From NCBI GenBank assembly GCA_025963615.1, contig JAOQAL010000555.1, forward strand, positions 1 through 6,672: a stretch of 6,672 nt of DNA, read 5' to 3'. This document shows positions 6,017 through 6,672 of this stretch, piece after piece. The translations under genes were made by a program, and so were the position numbers. Below the pieces are notes generated by a model. The model worked only from the letters and a program-made list of their open reading frames with translations. It had not been told where the DNA came from and searched no databases. Numbering within the stretch: position 1 is the first letter of the stretch; each line of letters starts with the position of its first letter. Source of the DNA: Chitinophagaceae bacterium (GTDB lineage Bacteria; Bacteroidota; Bacteroidia; Chitinophagales; Chitinophagaceae).

Positions 6017-6672
6017 ATGGCTGAAAGTAACAGCAGCCGTTCCGTTCATAACGGGGATAACGGCCTTTATACCTACGACTCCTTTGGTAACAGTGAAAAA
6101 AAGGATCCGGATCATTTTTTGTGGTGGTGCGCCGGGGCGCATCAGAAATTATTAAGACAATTTCCCTCAGAACACAGTAAATACGCAGGCCTTGGCGGTG
6201 TTATCCTTGCAACATTTGTTTTAGCGGGTTTATCGGCTGGTTATGCTATTTATAGTGTATTCGGAAGCTGGGCTTCTACTATTGGTTTTGCCATCATCTG
6301 GGGGCTTATTATTTTTAATTTCGATCGTTTTCTTGTGTCGACCATGCGCAAGTATGGCATTTCAAAAAGAAAACAACTATGGATGGCCGTTCCCCGCATG
6401 GGGTTGGCATTATTGATTGGCTTAACTATCGCCCGGCCGTTGGAACTTAAAATCTTTGAGAAAGAGATCCAGGTAAAGATGACGGAAAATATGCATAAAA
6501 AGATTCAACGTAATGACAGCCTTCTGCAAATAGAGAACCAAGCCCTGGTTCAATCCGCCGAAGCAGAAAGACAACGCGTTGCCAACCGCAAATTTGCCAT
6601 AGAAGATACATTGCATAACCTGCAAACCGCCTATATGCAGGAAGCCGATGGAACGGGGGGGTCGGGGCAAAG
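6017..6672 (+). CDS. DUF4407 inner-membrane protein (3' end outside window)
   Basis: The frame begins at ATG 6017 and stays open to the window edge, giving 218 residues. The N-terminal 30 residues are polar. DHFLWWCAGAHQKLL (32-46) is the conserved opening of DUF4407, followed by hydrophobic segments at about 57-80, 86-103 and 124-140. The signature IIFNFDRFLVSTMRKYG (98-114) and the block VPRMGLALLIGLTIARPLELKIFEKEI (125-151 overall) are typical of the family. From about 145 to 210 the chain is charged and heptad-like, probably a long coiled coil. It leads into DGTGGSGQ, a glycine-rich turn found in the family. The protein should be anchored in the inner membrane with a large soluble helical region and probably a further membrane segment beyond the window. 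Its function is unknown. A run of seven G at 6655-6661 encodes the glycine turn. Confidence 0.88.
   Translation, partial: MAESNSSRSVHNGDNGLYTYDSFGNSEKKDPDHFLWWCAGAHQKLLRQFPSEHSKYAGLGGVILATFVLAGLSAGYAIYSVFGSWASTIGFAIIWGLIIFNFDRFLVSTMRKYGISKRKQLWMAVPRMGLALLIGLTIARPLELKIFEKEIQVKMTENMHKKIQRNDSLLQIENQALVQSAEAERQRVANRKFAIEDTLHNLQTAYMQEADGTGGSGQ

Noticed and set aside
6655..6661. Seven-G run as a frameshift or sequencing error
   Set aside because: The frame through it encodes the Gly-rich turn expected in DUF4407, so no disruption is indicated.
6422..6670. Minus-strand 82-codon frame at the right end
   Set aside because: It lies fully opposite the DUF4407 coding sequence, which has a clear family signature; the reverse frame is a shadow.

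Overview
The window looks like chromosomal DNA from a member of the Bacteroidota, most probably Chitinophagaceae or a close relative. This is inferred from moderate AT-richness, mostly absent Shine-Dalgarno sequences, Bacteroidota-style TAnnTTTG-like -7 elements, and the protein families present (a DUF5723-type outer-membrane barrel, DUF4407, a META-domain lipoprotein and an SMP-30 lipoprotein). No species can be named. I see no rRNA, tRNA, CRISPR array, insertion sequence or phage gene.

Layout. Positions 1-1011 hold the 3' part of a major facilitator superfamily transporter whose N-terminus lies outside the window. A META-domain lipoprotein follows at 1109-1540. Then comes a two-gene unit: a 53-residue lysine-rich protein (1628-1789) and, 27 bases later, a compact 139-residue SET-domain protein (1817-2236). 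The SET gene converges with a minus-strand outer-membrane protein gene (2265-3698). A second minus-strand gene, encoding an SMP-30/gluconolactonase-like lipoprotein, lies upstream of that (3884-4870). Positions 4871-5327 are a gene-poor divergent intergenic region with several short inverted repeats. On its right are a plus-strand NADPH-dependent FMN reductase-family gene (5340-5891) and the 5' part of a DUF4407 membrane protein (6017 to the window end).

How the genes fit together. Most look like independent housekeeping or envelope genes: efflux, periplasmic lipoproteins, an outer-membrane barrel, a redox enzyme and an inner-membrane protein of unknown role. No pathway joins them. The one suggestive pair is the lysine-rich mini-protein next to a SET-domain (protein-lysine methyltransferase-like) gene. 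A substrate-enzyme relationship is possible but is only inferred from adjacency and composition. I see no multi-gene defence or biosynthetic system here.
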